Assembly (NCBI GenBank): GCA_904066235.2
Contig: CAJFCV020000002.1
Coordinates: 9,362,001-9,426,000, forward strand
Length of the DNA: 64,000 nucleotides
Direction of reading: 5' to 3'
From: Bursaphelenchus xylophilus
Taxonomy: Eukaryota > Nematoda > Chromadorea > Rhabditida > Aphelenchoididae
The position numbers and the translations under genes are program-made. Positions 51,353 to 62,248 of the stretch are shown one piece after another. Every line of letters starts with the position of its first letter. Positions within the stretch are counted from its first letter, which is position 1. The notes under the pieces are model-generated. The model was not told where the DNA came from. It did no database searches and saw nothing but the letters and a program-made list of their open reading frames with translations.

Positions 51353-54267
51353 CTAGGATTTCTTTTCCTTCTTCTTGAACTTGTCCTTGTTCAAATGACT
51401 CTTCAGTTTGGTTGTGCTCACTCCATACGCCTTCAGGCGATTTTTGCTCAGCTCATTTCGGCTCTTTCTCTTCTTTCTGTTCTTTTTCGTCTTTTCTTCC
51501 TGTTTTTCGGTAGTCTCCGGTGGATTTTCTGGTTGGATTTCGTTGACCGGGGCCTTCTTTTTCTTCTTTTCGTCTTCCACGACACTGAAATCGAAGAAGA
51601 ATTGGATTTATTGTGGTAAAATACGGATCTCAAAAATTGAAAGACATTTAAAAAAATGTAAAATAATATCCTAAAGATAATATTTCTTCAAACTATAGGC
51701 AGATTTCACCAGCAATATTGTCCTTCACTATTAAAAACCAAAATTTTCTTCAAAATCATCAAAAAAATGGGCAAAGAATCCCAATTTTTGCTAAAATAAG
51801 GTTCCAAATCGCCTGAAACTTTCAATCCTACTCTCTTATCTGTCTTAATCTCAAAATCAACCATCCAGAAATCCATAAAACAATCCGTTTTCCCCATCAA
51901 CTTCCAGAATCCGACCTTATTTTAGACCAACTTACACCGATCCAAAGATCTTCCTCTTTCTCTCCGGGTTCTGCGCCTTCTTCTGGTAGACAATTTTGTC
52001 CGTCTTTTCCTCTGCCGCAGACCTGTATGAGGTCACCTTCTTCACCGATACCCACGCATTCAACTTCTTATCATCCAGCTCCAAAATCTCGTCCGTCGAA
52101 AGTCCAAAATCATTCGGTTCGACGTTCCGATACTTGAACTTGGTCTTCAAATTATCCGCGATGATATCTTCATAGTCTAGGGCATAATATTCATTGAAAT
52201 ACTCTTCAAATGTCTTTTCATTCGGGTCGAACGCCGGCTTTTTCTTGGTGATCACCTCATTGAATTTTGAATTTCGTTTATGTTTTCTCGCTGAGATCTT
52301 CTCTCGTCTTGATGGTTCGGAATTACTGGGGCCAGCTTCTTCTTCTTGTTCATGGTTATCTTCAACTTTTTCTGGCTTTGCATCGTCCTCATCAACTTCT
52401 TCATCATCATCAATGTCAGAGATGTCGGAGAAGACCGGTTTCTCTTCATCCTCGTCTGCTTTGTCGTCGTAATCATTGAAAATCTCCTAAAATTTTATGA
52501 TCCATCATTTCAAACCAAAATCCTATCAAATTTCTAGTATTTCCAACAAAAATTATATTACTTTAGGTACTCCTGAACAAATTTCGTCCCAAAAAGACAT
52601 ATCTTCCCTCTGAATTCATTCCTTTCTTCCTAAAACACCTCAAAATTTCTTACCTTCATTTTCCGATCATATTCAGCTGGATCAAAGTCTTTTTGCAGGT
52701 CCTCCAGACTAATTGGTATATCATCCTTGGTGACTTCTTTCAATTTCTTCAACTTATCCTCAATTTCCATCTTCTTTAGCAGCTTGAGTCGTTTTATTTC
52801 CTCTTTCTTTTGCTTTTTCTCTTCTTCTTTTCGTTGTTTCACCCGTTCTCTCGCTTCTTTTCTCCTCGTATCCTCTTTTCTCAGCGATTCTTTGACTGTC
52901 CGAGGGAATTGTTTGATCTAAATCCATAAAATCAAATCTCAAATGACACTTACAAACTCTTGATCCGGATCTTCAAATCGGAAATTGTATTTGTATTCAA
53001 ACTCCTCGACTTTTTCAAGTTCCTCATCAACTTTCACTACTTCATCGTATGTTGGAAGGGCTTCTGGGATATGTTTCCCATCCGTTTCGTACCTCTTGTT
53101 AAGTAAATAGTCCCTTAGAAACTTGTCCTCTGCTGTAAGATCATTGGAATTCCATTTCTCCTTCAAATGTTTCTAAAATCGACAAAAATTATATTATTTT
53201 GGACAAAAACTGGGAAATTTTTGATAAAGAAATTTTTTTCTATGTCATCAAGTGAATTGATATGGGAAACGGTCTAAAAACAAAAAACCAAGGTCTAAAC
53301 TGTCTTACCAGATCTTCATCGACATTATCCAACTCTTTATGATTAGCCAACCACTCATAATATTCATTTTCCTCGCGTTTTTCCTCTTCTTTCGTTTTTT
53401 CCCGCGGTTTCAGCAGCTCCTCGTCGGATTCTGAATCCTCTCCCAACGCTTTCTTGAATCTAAACACCAAATTCAACATTTTAAACGCCAACTTACTCGG
53501 ATTTTAATTGTTGTTCCTTCTGATAATAACTCGGATCATTGGGCGGTTCCTCTTCTTCCTCATCATCGCTGAATTTCCCACCCCGTTCAACTACCAGTTT
53601 GTGCTCATAGTCTCTCAGAGTCATTTTCTCTTCTTTTGCCCTCTTTTGAGCACTGGTTTCGGGCTTCCGCGGCTTCCTTTGTCTCTCTTGATCGAAAAAT
53701 TTTACATCAGACTTGTAAATCTTTGGATCATTGGATTTCAAAGCGCCTAATGTGCGCAGAAAGTCCTTCTCGTCTTCGGAATCCCATTCCTGAAATAGTA
53801 ATAGACAAAAGATAAGAAAGCCATTCAATTTTTGCGACAAAAATTATATTGCCCATGGATAATATAAGATCGAAAATTGATAATGTGGAAAGTTTTTTGA
53901 ATTGAGAAGCCCAATAAAGTCCTAAAGCATCTATTAAAATTCCCATTCCGCTCTTGGAACATCTATGTTAGTCAAAAATCGAATTTCCGTTTACGTATCC
54001 TCATGGATAACATAATAAATGCAAAAAACCGTTTCTTACCACTTCTCCATCTGTACTCTCCTCATCCTCTTCATCCTCGACGTCTGAGCCATACTTGTCT
54101 TTCACTAAACACAGAAACAACATTGTTTTAGTTTAAAAATACTTACATTTCTGCAATTCTTCTCGCTGCCTCCAATTCTCGTATCTCTCGGCATAATCCG
54201 GGTTCACATTTATGCTCAGATCCTCTCCATCATCGTCTCCAAGGTCTAGTAACTTTTTCTTACTCAT
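51353..54267 (-). CDS. KRI1: KRI1-type ribosome biogenesis factor
   Basis: Complement of eight exons: 54147-54267 (ATG at 54267), 54040-54104, 53497-53789, 53309-53459, 52954-53172, 52654-52917, 51936-52486, 51353-51584 (TAG). They join in phase to 631 residues, between yeast (about 590) and human (about 700) KRI1. The N terminus MSKKKLLDLGDDGEDLSINV is followed by acidic tracts, a charged helical section (RVKQRKEEEKKQKKEEIKRL) with the Kri1 core around DPDQEF...FPRTVKESLRKED, and the conserved C-terminal domain FDPNEKTFEEYFNEYYALDY through FKYRNVEPNDFGLSTDEIL. The tail is Lys rich and nucleolar-like. The family acts with KRR1 in 40S subunit assembly in the nucleolus. It should not be confused with C. 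elegans kri-1, which is an ankyrin/KRIT1 protein. Confidence 0.92.
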
Positions 54268-55945
54268 TTCGACGACTAAAAATTGGGAATTTGAGGAGAA
54301 AATAAATTATTTCTTTCCTCGTTGTTCGCGAGCTGCGCCCTCGTTAGAAATTGAGGAGAAAGAATGGAGAAGATATAAACTGGTCTTTAGTCAACGGTAG
54401 TGGCCGTTCGTGTGTCGGCATTATTACAGCTGCTTAATGTAGATCGCCAACTGTTCCTTTCGATTTTATGGGGAAGTGGGGTATGTGGTGCCTAAAGTAA
54501 TATCAAGAAGTGCTTATTATGAGTTCTGGGAATGAAAGTTTTGGTGGAAGGCAATTTCTTTAGTTAGAAATGGGGCTTGGCTCGATTTGGAGTTGGTTTT
54601 GCAAAGAATTTTGACGATTTCGATATTATAGTAGGTATTGGTGGTTTATGTGTGGTACTCCAAAATTAATGTATGCAGAGTTCTAAAATTTTCTATGAAC
54701 GTATTTTCAGCCATGACAGGACTGTTGAGACCTATTTTGGCCGAAATTTCATTGAGTTTCCATATTTTTTATATTACTTTACCCATTTTGTTACCTAAAA
54801 TAACGTGTGAACCTTCAAAACAACTCGCAGACAGTGGAATGCAGTAAAAAATGCACTCGATGTTTTTCTCGACGAATTTCCGACGTCTTCATCCCGCCGC
54901 GAACCTGGCTTCCCGTCTCGAATGCAGATTTGATGGCGTTTTCGAAGGAATTTCTTGGTCATGAATGATTGCACGGGGCTTACTCATCACTGGAATGGGA
55001 ATTCCCTGTACCAACTCTTTCAATTCGCCTTCTTGCATAATTTAGAGGGTTGTGGGAGGGAATGGGCTGTTCTTGGGTGAATAATCTGGCTTGTCTCCTT
55101 GCCTTTTTTAATTAAAAATTTGTTGCGACTTCTGGTTAGTTTCGAAAAAAAAGTTTGAAGCATTTTCACAAAGTGCCTGGACATTTTTTCGCTTTCGCAC
55201 AGTGCATTTTGAACCTTTGTCGCCAACGCACTGTGGATTTTTGCCTTTGCGCACCGTGCATACCTCAAAAAAGCCGATTGCACTGTGCACTTTTTTGTGC
55301 AAAATCGCAGCGGCGCAGTTGAGAAAAGCTTACGTCGCAGCGATATTTCAAATGCACAGTGCAAAAGCAAAACCAAAAAAGAGGTGAGTGCACGGTGCAA
55401 AAAATTGCTAATTTTTGTGCACTGTGCGGACCGCGACAAATGTCCAGGCACTTTGTGAAAATGCTAATATTAAGAAGTTGCCCTGAGGGTATTTTTATTC
55501 ACTTAAAATATTGTTTGGCTCCTTTAAAATAATTTTTTTCGATCATTTTTTATTAACCATCAAAGGTGGTCATTCAAAAATTTGAAAAGTAAATTTGATA
55601 TTAATTGCTAGTAATTTTTAAAAATTTCTTTTTGTTACAGTAAGTCAAACTCACCATGAATCTATTAAAATACAAAAATTCCCTCTGAGCCTTATTTTTT
55701 CTAAGTTTGCCATCAATTTTTCTTATCCATCAGACTTGATCATCAAAAAATTTTTTTAATACGATTCCGATTACTTTGCCGAAATTTTAGTTTTGTTACA
55801 GTAAGAAAATTACCATCTGACTTTATTACAACAACGGTTTGCCCAGCCGATATCCGTTTCCCCCGTTTCCCGTCAATTTTTTGTTATCCATCACCATTTT
55901 CATCGCGATTGTAAGAAATCCCGTTTTAATCGAATAATTTACGGT
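54268..55945. promoter_or_regulatory. Divergent spacer between KRI1 and aPKC copy 1
   Basis: No exon supported. It contains a 315-bp MITE (55153-55467) and, at 55540-55900, three weakly related blocks each starting (C/G)TTATCCATCA or TTAACCATCA and including TTTGTTACAGTAAG. No splice acceptor lies immediately before ATG 55946. Confidence 0.45.
55153..55467. mobile_element. 315-bp MITE rich in GCACAGTGC palindromes
   Basis: TIRs AGCATTTTCACAAAGTGCC and inverse, continuing through TGGACATTT. The interior contains repeated GCACAGTGCA, GCACCGTGCA and GCACGGTGCA words and CGCAGCG stretches. No clear duplication. Confidence 0.7.
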
Positions 55946-58900
55946 ATGACGGCCGGACGTCGTGTCGAAGGGATCGAAGCGGAGCTCAAGGCCAAGATCC
56001 ACTTCGAAAAGAACGTATATGTGGTCTACTTCTCCGTGCCGATCAGTTTGGAAGGGTTCTTCACGAGGCTAAAGGATGTCTGCAAGTTGGCGGCCAATGC
56101 AAAAATCACGGTGAAAATTATTGATGATGAAGGTGAGTGGTCTTCCGACTTGTTTGTCTTGAAGTTTAGGTCACAGTCGCTGCCAAAATGAGAGGAATTA
56201 TGGTTTAATTTAGAAAATTTTGGACCTTTTGTCATGAAACTTTTTTTGACCTAAAAGTTGATTATGATTGTAAAAATTTTGGGGTAATAGAATATCTACT
56301 GGTTATACAAATGTTTCGTAAGAGTTATTATGCTCTCTGAATATTTTTGAAGGTTTTTCTGTAATTGAAATTGAAGAATGAAATTTTATATGACAGATTT
56401 TTATGGTGAAGATAGTGATACACCACTAGTTTATTTAGATGTGTCAATGAATTTAGGACTTCTTAAATGGTCTATTATACAAATTCAGATGGGTCTCTTT
56501 TGATTTACAGCAGCAAAAACCCAATTTTGAGCAAAATTTTATATTGCACTTGATGGTGAATATAAAATTTTGCCTTTTTGATCATAATCTGCTGACTGAA
56601 TTGGCTGATAGCGCTTGAAATATGATTTTCAAACATTTTAGGTGATCCATGCACAGTAATTGACCAGAGCGACCTCGACGAAATTATCCATGTCATCACG
56701 GAGCACAGTGGCTCCGATCTCATGGTTCATGTGTTTAATGGTGTCCCACCTACTCCAGGTGCCCCTTGTATCGGAGAAGACAGTATGTTCTTTCTGTTTT
56801 GTTTTGATTTACTTTTAGATTTCGAAAAAATTTTGGGGCTTTTGGGTCCCAACACGAAAGCCGGCGGATTTGGAAAACTCCAATTTTTACTGTTTTTTGG
56901 GATTATAATCGATGTTTTCCTTTCAGAAAATGTTTATCGCCGCGGTGCGCGTCGTTGGAACAAGTTCTACAACATCCACGGCCATCGATTCCAAGTGAAA
57001 CGATCAAACAAACGGGTTGATTGCGCCTTGTGTCAAGACACGATATGGGGCCTAGGCCGCGGCGGATTGAAATGCGTGGATTGTGGAATGTTTGTACACA
57101 AAAAATGTCACAAATTTGTGAGGAAATTTTGCACCAAAGAGGTCGGAAACTTCCCGCAAACACCAATTATTCAAAAGCATATCCAGCCAACCCCAACTCA
57201 ACAAATTTCGCCGATTAACGGAAGGGCCAAGGGGTTGGAGGCGAGGATTGAAGCTGAACAGGTACGTGGGGATCTGGTGAAGATATTTTGGTGGCAATTA
57301 TTTTAAAAGTAGTGCAAAATTGTAATGAAAAATTAACGAAACAAATTTTTGGCCCAAAATTTGAATTTTTTTAAAAATTGCTAGGTTACTGTAATTTTTG
57401 ATGGAAAATTTTTCTAAATAAGGTTCCCTGAAGTAGTTCTAATAAAATTAGACAGTCATTACTGCTTTGCGATTAGATTATTTGCCGAATTTTTTGATTT
57501 TTTTAAAATTTTTTTGAAATTTTTTTGAGATTACTGTAATTTTTTGATGGAAATTTTTGTAAATTAGATTTTAATAAGTGCTAGAAGTAATATTAAAGAT
57601 ATTTTTGCGTTGTAGTTGATTTTTTTCCTCGAAATTTGATGGTTTTTTAAAAAAATTTGGGGATTTTTGAAATTTTTCAAATTTTTTTTATTTTGATGCG
57701 GCATGGTTAATAAAAAATTTCAAAAATGATTTTACGACTTTCTGAAGACTTTATTTATCGCTGCGTTTCAGGTCAACGGCCACCGACGACCGCAACACAA
57801 CGGGTTGGACGACTTTAACTTGCTCAAGGTGATTGGCCGCGGATCTTACGCGAAGGTTGTGCAGGCCGAACACAAGCAAACCAAGCAAATCTACGCCATC
57901 AAAATCATCAAGAAGAGCATGTTCCTGGAGGAGGACGACTTGGACTGGATCCAGACGGAGAAGTCGGTCTTCGAGACGGCCTCGAATCACCCCTTCTTGG
58001 TGGGCCTGCACTCCTGTTTCCAGTCGGATTCGCGCTTATTTTTCGTCATCGAATTCATCCCCGGCGGCGACCTGATGTTCCACATGCAACACCAACAACG
58101 CCTACCCGAAGACCACTCCAGATTTTATTCGGCCGAGATCATTTTGGCGCTCAACTTTTTGCACTCCAGGAACATCATTTATCGCGACTTGAAGCTGGAC
58201 AATGTGTTGTTGGACCAACATGGACATGTGAAATTGACCGATTTCGGAATGTGCAAGGTGAGATTTTGATCGAGGAGGGCTGAAAATTGGTTGGTTGGGA
58301 GAAGTGAAAATTTTGGAATGTAAAATACGTCTTTTGAATTTTTTTGGGTTATGGTTTTTTTGAAATTTTGATGATTTTTTTTAAATTTTTTGGTGAAAAA
58401 TAGTGATGAAATGACCTGATGGGGACAGAAAAATAAATTTTGAAGGTAAAATACGGTGGTGCAAATTTAGTAAATTCAGAAATTATTGAAGATTTTGGAC
58501 AGAAAATTTTAATTTTTGTCTCGAATTTTGATGAAATTTATGATTTTAGAAATTGTAGCCCTGTTTAAAATTGATTTTAGAGTTTTTTATCAAGGTTATT
58601 GATGTTTAAATTATTTTTAATTCGATTTTCCGAAAAAAAATTTAAAAAAATTGGTAAAAATTAAAATTTTGGAGAATTTTTGACCTAAAAATCTCAAAAA
58701 TTTTGTATCAAAATTTGGGATATTTCCAAATTTTTTTAAAAAAATATAAAATTTTCCATTTTCAGGAAAACATTGGTCCCAACGACGTGACCAACACCTT
58801 CTGCGGCACCCCCAACTACATTGCACCGGAGATTTTGCGCGGCGAAGACTACGGATTCAGCGTGGACTACTGGGCGCTCGGCGTCTTGATGTACGAAATG

Positions 58901-60169
58901 ATGGCCGGCCGCTCGCCCTTCCAACTGCCGGGCAATGAGAACGAGGAGAACGCCGAGGACCATCTCTTCCACACGATCCTGGAACGCCAGATCCGCATCC
59001 CGCGCCATTTGTCGGTGCGCGCCGCCAATGTCCTGAAAGGATTCTTGAACAAGGACCCAACGCTCAGATTGGGATGCAAGAAGGACATTGAAGAGGGAAT
59101 GAATGACATCAAAATGAACGGGTTCTTCAGGGACAATATCGACTGGGTCGCGGTGAGTTGGAAATTTGAAAAAAAGCTTTGGGTTTTGAGCGATTTTTGG
59201 CGGAAAAGTCCTTCCGGAAAGTCGGAAGTCGCTGTCGTAATTTTTGGCGTTTGCACTGTGCGAAAAAACTCAGGGTGCGAGCGACAACCGAAAAAAGCCT
59301 ATTGCACGGTGCAAAAATTAATAAATTGCACAGTGCAAGGTGCACTTTTGTTTTCGCACAGTGCATGTCGCGAAAATCACTTTTTGTTTTTGCACGGTGC
59401 AAAAATTAATAAATTGCACAGTGCAAAGAAAGCTTTTGTTTTCGCACAGTGCATGTCGCGAAAATCGCGTTTCATTTTTGCACGGTGCAAAAATTAACAA
59501 ATTGCACAGTGCAAGATGCATTTTTGTTTTCGCACAGTGCATGTCGCAGAAATTACTCGAGCGACTTGCACTGTGCGAAAAAGTCAGAGTTCGGGCGACA
59601 GCCCAAAAGAGCCGTTTGCACGGTGCAGAAATTAACAAATTGCACAGTGCAAAGAAAACTTTTGTTTTCGCACAGTGCGTGTCGCCAATTTCGGTCCAGC
59701 GACTTTTCGGATAGGTTTTTGGTAATTTTTTTTTGAAATTTTGAGCCTTTTTTTGACTGAAAATTTTGATAAAAGTCACAGAACATGTATGCGAAATTTC
59801 AAACATAATAAACTGGTGAAAAATATTTTACAAAGCAATTTTGTTGTAAACGAACCACCTCAAACTAAAACAAATCAAAAATCGCCACAAAAATTTTTCT
59901 TTGGTACTTTGAAATTTTCTCAAATTTAACTCTAGTCTGTTAGCTCATAATTTATTTTCTTTTAGCTCGAACGCCGTCAAGTCTTGCCCCCGTATAACCC
60001 GAACGTTGCCGGTGACCGAGACCTCCGCCGATTCGATGTCAACTTCACCAACGAATCTCCCCGCCTAACGCCCGATGATCCGGCCGAAATTGCACGTCTT
60101 GATCAGTCGGAATTCGAAGGTTTCGAATACGTAAACCCACTTCAATTGGAACGGGAAGATGTGGTCTGA
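55946..60169 (+). CDS. pkc-3: Atypical protein kinase C (PKC-3/PKC iota-zeta type), tandem copy 1
   Basis: Six exons (55946-56132, 56642-56782, 56927-57261, 57772-58257, 58766-59152, 59966-60169) join to 579 residues. An N-terminal PB1 domain (about 18-100) has the acidic IIDDEGDPCTV motif that binds PAR-6. The pseudosubstrate is YRRGARRW (113-120). A single complete C1 domain follows, with H-X12-C-X2-C-X13-C-X2-C-X4-H-X2-C-X7-C spacing. The kinase has GRGSYAKV (243-250), Lys265, YRDLKLDN (358-365), DFG (378-380) and activation-loop Thr394 in [14 protein letters not shown]. The turn motif is ESPRLTP, and the hydrophobic motif FEGFEY has Glu in place of Ser/Thr, the aPKC hallmark. It probably acts with PAR-3/PAR-6 in cell polarity. 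Intron 5 holds a minisatellite. Confidence 0.96.
59240..59700. repeat. Minisatellite of palindromic TTGCACAGTGCAA units in aPKC intron 5
   Basis: Units starting AAAAATTAA(T/C)AAATTGC recur at about 59313, 59400, 59490 and 59626. The spacing is 87-90 bp, then 136 bp where CTCGAGCGACTTGCACTGTG and following sequence are added. Each unit includes TTGCACAGTGCAA, TTTTCGCACAGTGCATGTCG and TTGCACGGTGC. Confidence 0.9.
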
Positions 60170-62248
60170 GACCTAAAATAATATCGAAATGTCTAAAATT
60201 AGACCCGAACTAGTCGAAATAACGACTGAAAGTACGAAATCATGGTCCAAAACATTATATAAGACCTTAGTTTGACACGATTTGGTCCAATTTATATTAT
60301 TTTACATCAATTTTGAGATTTTTACCTAATTTTTTGCTTTTTTTAGTGAATTAATATAGATTTTTGCCAATTTTCTATAGTTTTTGTCCATTTCTAGTAT
60401 TCGCAGCTCATGTTTATCCTCCTAAGTTACTGTTTTTTCAAAAAAATCCATTGTAAAATACAAGATTTGCCCATTTTTTCGACTACAGTAACCCATTACC
60501 GTAACCCCAAAAAATTAGTTTAGCTAATCCCTAAAGTTCTGATTGTATGTGCATATACTCTCTTTCACTTCGCTTCCCATCCATAATGTCACTTAAAACG
60601 CTCAATTTCGTCTTCCCTGAGCAAGAATATTGAACATAGTCATCTACACTCATATCGCCCTCTTTCGTGCCTTATAACCGCAGAGCTATAATAATTTATT
60701 TGAAATAAATGTATGCGCTATCTTCTCGGACCTATTCCACATCCGTTTGAACGGAAATTACATCAGAAATACTTGGTGTTGGACTTGTTTTACACTGGCA
60801 TATTGTAGTAGGTAAAAGCGTCAAAATGGAAATGAAGACACTCGAAATTTTGCTACAAATGGCGCACATGGGAGTTTGGTGGAATGGTAAGCAGTTTCAT
60901 ATTGGATAAGGTCAAGATTTGAACGAATTATATTGTAAATGAGAGGACCAACGGAAAATATTAGCCGAAAACTTGATTTCAAAGCGCGGGATTTGGGTTT
61001 TATTGTTCATATAAGCTTCTAAAAAGTTTTTCATGTCCTATAAAACCACAGATCTCGTATTTTACCCATAAAAATCTGAGTTATTTGCAAAAATTAGGAT
61101 TTTGTTACCTAAAATAAGGTCAGAACACAATATTTTATCGAAAATGGGTAATGTCATGAATATTCACGAGTTTTTTGACCTTGTTACTAACAGGGGAAGT
61201 ACCCCAAGTGCGACGCTCAGATTTTGATGAAACTTGGCACAAATTTAGAAGAATTTTTTCTAAGATATATGCGAGAATCCTAGCTCGCGCTTTGCAGAAA
61301 CAACCCAGATTTTTTGATCGAAAGTCGGCGAAAATTTAGGACTTTTTGCCGAATTTCGGCACGAAAAGTTTCACGCCTATTTCTACCGTAAAGGATAATG
61401 TTTCTACAAAAAATCAAATTTTTCCGCACGAAACTGCCAAAGTTATGGCCAAAAAGCGCTTTTCTCTCTGACCGCTCTCCACGTTTAGCGTGCTCTCTCG
61501 GCCGCAAAAATCGTTCTATATCTCGGCGGCGCCCGCAAAGCGCGAGCTAAAACTTTCAGGAATTGATATCTAGTCTATTCCCGATGTGTGTGCAAAATTT
61601 AAAGAAGATCTGAGCGTCGCACTTGGGGTACTTCCCTTGTAAATACAGTACTTTCAATTCAAAAAAATTTTTTTTAATCAGTCATTATGACGAATTTCCT
61701 GACCTTTTTTCCCAGACAAAACATTTTTTGTAAAAAACTTTTTTTTCAATTCCGGTTCCTATTCAAATCCAGAACGTCTCTCTCCAAATTGAATGCGGAG
61801 ACGATCGACGATGGCCTTTGGATCGATCGGACCTTCTCATTATCGCTGGGACATTGCCTTTTTGCATAAACCACCCCCGATTTTTTTTCTTTTCCTTTTT
61901 GCTCGCGTTTTTGGGGGTCCTTGCCGCTTTTTGGAGTTCGCATGGCAGGTAAAGAGGTTGGAGAGCGATTTGATGAGTATTTTAGGTTCTTCGAACAAAA
62001 ATGTATGGGATTTTTTTGACTTTTTTTATTGTTTTAGGTATTTGTGCACATCATGATATAAAATTGATAAAAAATAGGTGGTAATAGATGTTTTCTGCCA
62101 TTTTCTTTAGTGATTTAGAATCCGCGACTTTTATTCTACCTAATAGAACCGATTTTGTCCAGTATTTATCTTCATGCGCTCTGTTTTACCTTATTTTTGA
62201 CATCAAACTTGATCAGATCCTTCTTGATCTAAAATCTCAATTTTCAGG
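60170..62248. other. Spacer between the two aPKC genes
   Basis: The first 600 bp is copy-1 3' sequence with AAATAAATG near 60702 as a possible polyadenylation signal. A CAGGGG element follows. 61780-61960 is GC richer with CGATCGACGATGGCC and ACCACCCCCG and may be the copy-2 promoter. TTTTCAG at 62241-62247 is 1 bp before the copy-2 ATG, so a trans-splice site or a 5' UTR intron is likely. Confidence 0.5.
61191..61639. mobile_element. CAGGGG element between the aPKC genes
   Basis: CAGGGGAAGTACCCCAAGTG to GGGGTACTTCCCTTG with TAA duplications (61188-61190, 61640-61642). 449 bp, complete. Confidence 0.9.

Noticed and set aside
59179..59810. Several repeat-containing open frames on both strands
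   Set aside because: They translate the minisatellite in aPKC intron 5, which is bounded by good splice sites and interrupts the kinase C-tail.
60866..60945. tRNA-like stretch (TGGTGGAATGGTAAGC ... AGATTTGAACGAATT)
   Set aside because: The B box is poor (TTTGAAC) and the anticodon arm does not fold; too weak to list.
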